NCBI GenBank assembly: GCA_014925825.1 | Contig: JACGCK010000014.1 | Coordinates: 434,001 to 498,000 of the forward strand | DNA length: 64,000 nucleotides | DNA from: Pholiota molesta | Lineage: Eukaryota; Basidiomycota; Agaricomycetes; Agaricales; Strophariaceae | Direction of reading: 5' to 3' | In this document: piece after piece, positions 59,817-64,000 of the stretch | Position numbering within the stretch: position 1 is the first letter of the stretch | Layout of the letters: each line of letters starts with the position of its first letter | The notes under the pieces: generated by a model | Database searches by the model: none | What the model saw: only the letters and a program-made list of their open reading frames with translations | What the model was told of the DNA's origin: nothing | Translations under genes and position numbers: made by a program

Positions 59817-60765
59817 ATGGACCGCCAAACGCACATTTATTCCCACGTGCGCGCGAATGTCCACGCGCGCGCCAATGGGGCTCAGCTCATGAGAACATCT
59901 ACCTCACCCTTCGATCCATCGCAGATAGCTAATTACCATGTATTACAGTCCTCAAAAAATAAAATAGCACTGTCTTGACCTATACAAAACCCTCTGATGT
60001 TGTTACCGACGTCTTTGGAAGCCGGACCGGGCCCATCAAATTATCATCAACACGTTGAACTGCAAACAAGTATTGAAATTTCAAGACAGGGATATACATT
60101 ATATATGGACAGATGGATCTTGTATAAGTCCCAACATACATTGTCTTTATATTATCTGTCTCCCTTTCAATAGTGCGAAATGAAATTCGAATCATTATCC
60201 ATAGGTAGTACGTGTCTGAAAAGAAGTTATGTTAAAGTCAATGGGGTTTCCAACGGATTTTCCAAGAAAAGTAAGATATTAGCTACTTTGAATCTACATG
60301 GACAATAGGTCTGTTCAAAATTCTGCTACTTTACTACAACTCAACAAGCAGTAGGAGTGATCAGGAGCTAGTTTTTATGAGAGATTGAAACGGTATAACT
60401 GTAGAAGTTACGTGGCAATCTCGTCTATTACGGCTATTTGCGCATCACCGCCTCTGCATGAATGCATATGTCGATGTACTATGGGAAGACAGACGCCGCG
60501 CGCATTGGGCGCGCAGCGCATCTTTGACTCTTCTCAAATTTCTAAGTTAATTGATGGGCCTGGCCTGGGACGTCGGCAACAACATCGGAGGGTTTTGTAT
60601 AGGTCAAGACAGTGTGATATTGTCCTAAATAGACTACAATACATGGTAATTAGCTATCTAGGATGGACCGAAGGGTAAGGACGGTGTTCTCGTGAGCTGA
60701 GCCCCATTGGCGCGCGCGCGGACATTCGCGCGCACGTGGGAATAAATGTGCGTTTGGCGGTCCAT
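59817..60765. mobile_element. 949-bp inverted-repeat element with 8-bp target duplication
   Basis: Arms of about 220 bp (59,817-60,040 and about 60,545-60,765) are inverted copies. The outer end reads ATGGACCGCCAAACGCACAT on both sides. Flanks are AGAGTCGT on the left (59,809-59,816) and AGAGTCGC on the right (60,766-60,773), matching at 7 of 8 bases. The spacer of about 500 bp encodes nothing recognised. The 8-bp duplication would fit a hAT-type non-autonomous element, an inference only. It begins 14 bp after the 139-bp MITE. Confidence 0.8.
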
Positions 60766-60773
60766 AGAGTCGC

Positions 60774-61455
60774 GCAGTATTTACTTAGCAGGAGAAAGTA
60801 ATGTCTATTTTTAGCCCAATCTTTCGACATGATCATGAGCGCCATGCGAGTCCGGGCGCGCTCAGAAAAGGATTCATTTGAGTGATAAATAGCTCTAATA
60901 GTAAATGGAAGTCAATTTTCCGATGTATCGGATCGAAGAGAGATTGGATATACTCTCAAACAGACTGACACCAGTTTGGATCAAGCTGTGGCGTACTTCC
61001 GTATCAGCAGCAAATTAGCAGGCTAGTTTCTATACTCTGACCACCGTGACGATTTTATTATAGAGGAATACAATATTGGTGCAGGCTGTGACACCGGTGG
61101 AGACACTGACTTGGGCTGTGGATGCAAATAAAAAGGCTGCAGTAACGTTAGAAAGTCAAACTTTCGAGACAAATCTCAAAGATGATATTGGAGCATCCTG
61201 GTGGAGCATACAGGCGGAGTACACAATTGGCGGCCTGGTCGCATATTTAACGTAAAAAGTCAAGACTCAAAAAATGGGAGGTTCTGTTGAGTGGAGTTTC
61301 CAGGTGGAGTACACGGAGGTACGGAGGTCGGCGGCTGTTCCAGTCGAGCACATCTTCCGTTGAATACGGAAAAGGATACGCGATTGGATACAAGTATAGC
61401 ATCATACCTTTTGAAAAGTAAACGAACAGTTCAAAGATATCTCCCTCTTGTCAGC
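60774..61455. other. Intergenic before second 7-TM gene
   Basis: No gene seen. Several imperfect repeats of a GGTGGAG-containing unit occur between 61,090 and 61,310. Confidence 0.4.
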
Positions 61456-62699
61456 ATGCTCAATGTCCTTAGGGATGTGGCCACCGATGTACCCATCGAC
61501 AACTCTATCCGCCTACAGCTAATAGGCACTCTTATCTCCGCAGTTGTCTACGGATTCGTTACTTCGCTCTTCCTACATTGTCTGGCGCTCCTGATCTCCA
61601 ACAAGCGACACTCGTACACACGCACGACGCGCTCAGTCTTAATCGCCTACACCGTTGTGATGTTTTCATTGAGCACTGCCTCCGCTATACAGAGTTTTGT
61701 GTATATCACAAGCGCAGTATTCAACGGGGTTGACAGCCTGTCGCAAAATGTCATCAAAATAAATGAACCGATCTTCCTTCCACCTGCAGTCTTAGGCGCC
61801 GATGGTTTTTTGGTTAGCCTTTTAGCTCCCAAGCTACTTCGTTGTGACGGATCTAATCAATATCTCATTTGTTTTTTATATGTTATAGCTCTGGCGCTGT
61901 ATTGTTCTATATCGGAATGCATCCTGGAGGATATTCGTATATATTGCTTTAATTTCAACATCTATGGGATCGCTTGGTACGTAGCTAAGAGCTTGATACA
62001 GTTTCATGATTGTCTGACCTACCGCCGATGTGAAGTCTTTGCAGTGCTATATTATTTACCACCTCAAGTCTCTGAATCGGCGTTCAGCTTCCACTCTCCA
62101 TTGACATCAAGCGTGGTCACAATTTCAATTGCGACATGCATGAACTTCATCCGTGCTTCACTGATTACGGGACGACTACTTTATCATCAGGAAACGATGC
62201 GAAAGATTATGGGAAAGCAATATGGATCACCATATTCAGAATCATCGTTATGGTCGGGGAATCCTGCTTTCTGATAATTGTGACTGGTGCATTATATCTG
62301 ATACTTGTCAAGTGGGCCAGCATAAACACCTTCAATGGGGGCATCATTCCCCTCCTCCTATTCCCCCATGTTTGCGTGAGTCGTGAAGTCCTCGCCAGAG
62401 AAATTCTAGCTCATTTCCAGCATTACTTAGGTCGCATCGCCCTTATTAATTGTATATCAAGTAGCCGAGGACGCGCATTTACGACCTTGAGGCCCTCGGA
62501 CATAGCTACTCCGAATATTGCTGGGATGCACGAGGACCGCCTGGGTTCTATTCAGTTCCAGCGCCCAATTACCACCGTCCTCGATGCAGGGAACAATTCG
62601 AGCACATCCCAAGACTTGGACTTCGACCGCAGACCTGGTAATAAATCGGAAAAACTGCCCGACAGACCTCATGATATTCCGCCAGTATCGTCTGTATAA
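61456..62699 (+). CDS. 7-TM integral membrane protein, copy 2, with two one-base frameshifts
   Basis: It is a paralogue of the gene at 57,997 with the same intron positions. It reads LQLIGTLISAVVYGFVTSLF, LIAYTVVMFSLSTASAIQSF, EPIFLPPAVLGADGFL/LWRC, VVTISIATCMNFIRASLITG, ESCFLIIVTGALYLILV and GGIIPLLLFPHVC. Two points depart from an open frame: near 62,237 (PYFR requires TTT where TT is written) and near 62,463 (QVARGRA requires an extra A). Everything between and after is conserved, ending in a polar tail with RTPNIEG-like ATPNIAG. It is either a recent pseudogene or an error-bearing sequence. ATG chosen by alignment to copy 1. Confidence 0.7.
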
Positions 62700-63315
62700 A
62701 TTAAATTAAGATAGATCGGTTAGCTTTCTCTCTGCCCGGAGTCCCTAATGCAAATCTAGACTTTTTATTTGCTTTTTATTCAACTTTTACTGAGAGGCCG
62801 CTTGCTGTGTACAAGCTGTGTAAGAAGATCTTTCTGTCTGAATCTGCGAGCCATGTTTGTTCACATCTTCTGAAGTAGAAACTACTGAGTGCTACGTGCG
62901 CAAGTATTCGGACATAGCATCCAATCCGCATTCAATCAACATCCAATAGGCGCGCTCGAGGCGCGCAGCAGCGCGCAGCCTGCGCGCAGCGCTCATGAAG
63001 GTGTCCGTCAAGGGAATTCCCGTCAACCGGCCCGGAGCACGTGGTATTGAATCACCAACGAACCTGAGCGTCGTGGCAAACGTTTGCCCGCTCCTGCGCG
63101 ACGACGTCGACGTTCTTCTTCCGTTCTCCTTCCATTCTCCGTGCCACTGTTCTATTGTACGATATTCTATCTCTAATCTCTCTGGGAAACGCGGACATTC
63201 CACTCTGTGTACGACCTACAACGCATCGTTGGTGTATATCATCCAAGTGCAAGGAAGGCAAATACTGGAAAACCAATAACTAGCGCCGGAGCAGTAACCC
63301 GAAGGAGAGACAACC
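62700..63315. other. Intergenic before Get1 gene
   Basis: A GCGCGC-rich patch lies at 62,950-62,995. No gene supported; open frames on both strands overlap and lack motifs. Confidence 0.4.
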
Positions 63316-64000
63316 ATGTCGATACTCTTGACGATATTTCTTCTCGTATTTATTGGACAATTGGTAACATGGGTCGGCAAGACCGTTCTATTAGACCTTG
63401 TACGTCCAAAACCTATCTTTTCACGCATCCATTGAAAGATATTCCTTGTGACTCAACTCATCCTTATCAATGATTTTCTGATGCACCGCTTGATAGACAT
63501 ATACTACATATCTTCGCGTCACACGCTCGCCTTTAGCAGCACGCCAGCGGCAGCTCAAAACCGAGCTTCTGCGGAATAAAGCGGATCTAATGAAGACAAG
63601 TGCGCAAGATCAATTCGCCAAGTGGGCTAAACTACGGCGAAGTGTAGACAAAGGCCTAGGAGACCTGGAGAAACTGAGTGCGTACATGTTTTTCTGTGAT
63701 CTCTTGACATGTCTCACATTACAATCTCTCAACAGACTCAGAAATCGCGTCAGCAAAGTCTGGCTTCGCGATGAAGTTCAACTCATTGTTGTGGCTTCTA
63801 ACCACGGGTCTGCAATTCGTCGTTGGCTGGTGGTACAGGAGACAAGCTGTTTTCTACCTTCCCGAAGGATGGTTTGGACCTTTGGGCTGGTGGCTTTCTT
63901 TGCCATTTGCTCCCGCGGGTACGGATTTTACTCGGGTTCAATTCTTACTGGTTCTGACGATCTTAATGTACAGGTTCTGTCAGCGTTGGTGTATGGCAGA
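63316..64000 (+). CDS. GET1: Get1 (guided entry of tail-anchored proteins, ER receptor subunit), partial
   Basis: Get1, with Get2, receives tail-anchored proteins from Get3 at the ER membrane. Exon 1 (63,316-63,399) encodes the first TM ([20 protein letters not shown]). Exon 2 (63,497-63,677) holds the cytosolic coiled coil that contacts Get3, with [17 protein letters not shown] and [20 protein letters not shown]. Exon 3 (63,736-63,919) gives [20 protein letters not shown] and the second TM with [20 protein letters not shown]. Exon 4 starts at 63,974 (SVSVGVWQ) and is cut by the window end. The order and motifs fit fungal Get1. Introns are canonical and in frame. Confidence 0.92.

Overview
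The window looks like a nuclear contig from an Agaricomycete (mushroom-forming basidiomycete). Genes are broken by many 50-65 bp GT-AG introns and are densely packed on both strands. The gene set is eukaryotic and fungal: NOG1, Hsp110/Sse1, eL39, ER FKBP, Get1, malate synthase, an SP-type sugar transporter, and F-box and 7-TM proteins of basidiomycete style. Long stretches hold decayed transposons and inverted-repeat elements. I saw no CRISPR arrays, bacterial operons, rRNA or convincing tRNAs.

Layout. 0-4.2 kb: 3' end of a Ty3/gypsy retrotransposon with a putative LTR, then a decayed pogo/Fot1-type (DDE_1) transposase and a fragment of an acidic, possibly HNH-type, repeat gene. 4.8-7.3 kb: intact NOG1 in seven exons. 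7.6-11.2 kb: a second, inverted copy of the acidic gene element and a direct repeat. 11.2-16 kb: two tandem, intronless, GC-rich GH54-CBM42 alpha-L-arabinofuranosidase genes; the first is frameshifted, the second intact. Two extra copies of the NOG1 3' end (last exon plus 3' UTR) lie at 13.0 and 17.9 kb. 18.5-21.8 kb: Xaa-Pro aminopeptidase on the minus strand, with a cluster of one-base losses in its catalytic half. 21.8-28 kb: no clear gene; two adjacent foldback elements at 24.35-26.1 kb. 28-31 kb: sugar transporter with about two dozen introns. 31.9-34.4 kb: single-pass membrane protein. 35-37.5 kb: Hsp110. 38.4-40.4 kb: F-box protein. 41.5-44.5 kb: large proline-rich disordered protein. 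45-48.2 kb: LRR/F-box-like remnant, ER FKBP, eL39. 49.3-50.6 kb: a 1.3 kb nearly perfect foldback element built from smaller hairpins. 51.5-57 kb: two GPI-anchor-like secreted proteins flanking malate synthase. 58-62.7 kb: two paralogous 7-TM proteins with two inverted-repeat elements between them. 63.3 kb to the end: Get1, cut by the window edge.

Main points of interest. (1) The foldback element at 49,340-50,635 shares its terminal inverted repeat and a 3-bp target duplication pattern with a 139-bp MITE at 59,664-59,802, so they look like one non-autonomous family. (2) The NOG1 tail copies suggest that NOG1 and the aminopeptidase were once convergent neighbours, and that roughly 10 kb carrying the GH54 pair came to lie between them, followed by tandem duplication. 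(3) Frameshifts in the aminopeptidase, integrase and second 7-TM gene are nearly all one-base contractions of homopolymers in otherwise conserved sequence. This points to consensus error at least as much as to gene death, and should be settled before calling pseudogenes.

The genes do not form one pathway. Arabinofuranosidase (plant arabinan and arabinoxylan debranching), the sugar transporter and malate synthase (glyoxylate cycle) all fit a plant-litter or wood saprotroph, but they are spaced apart and show no clear cluster organisation.
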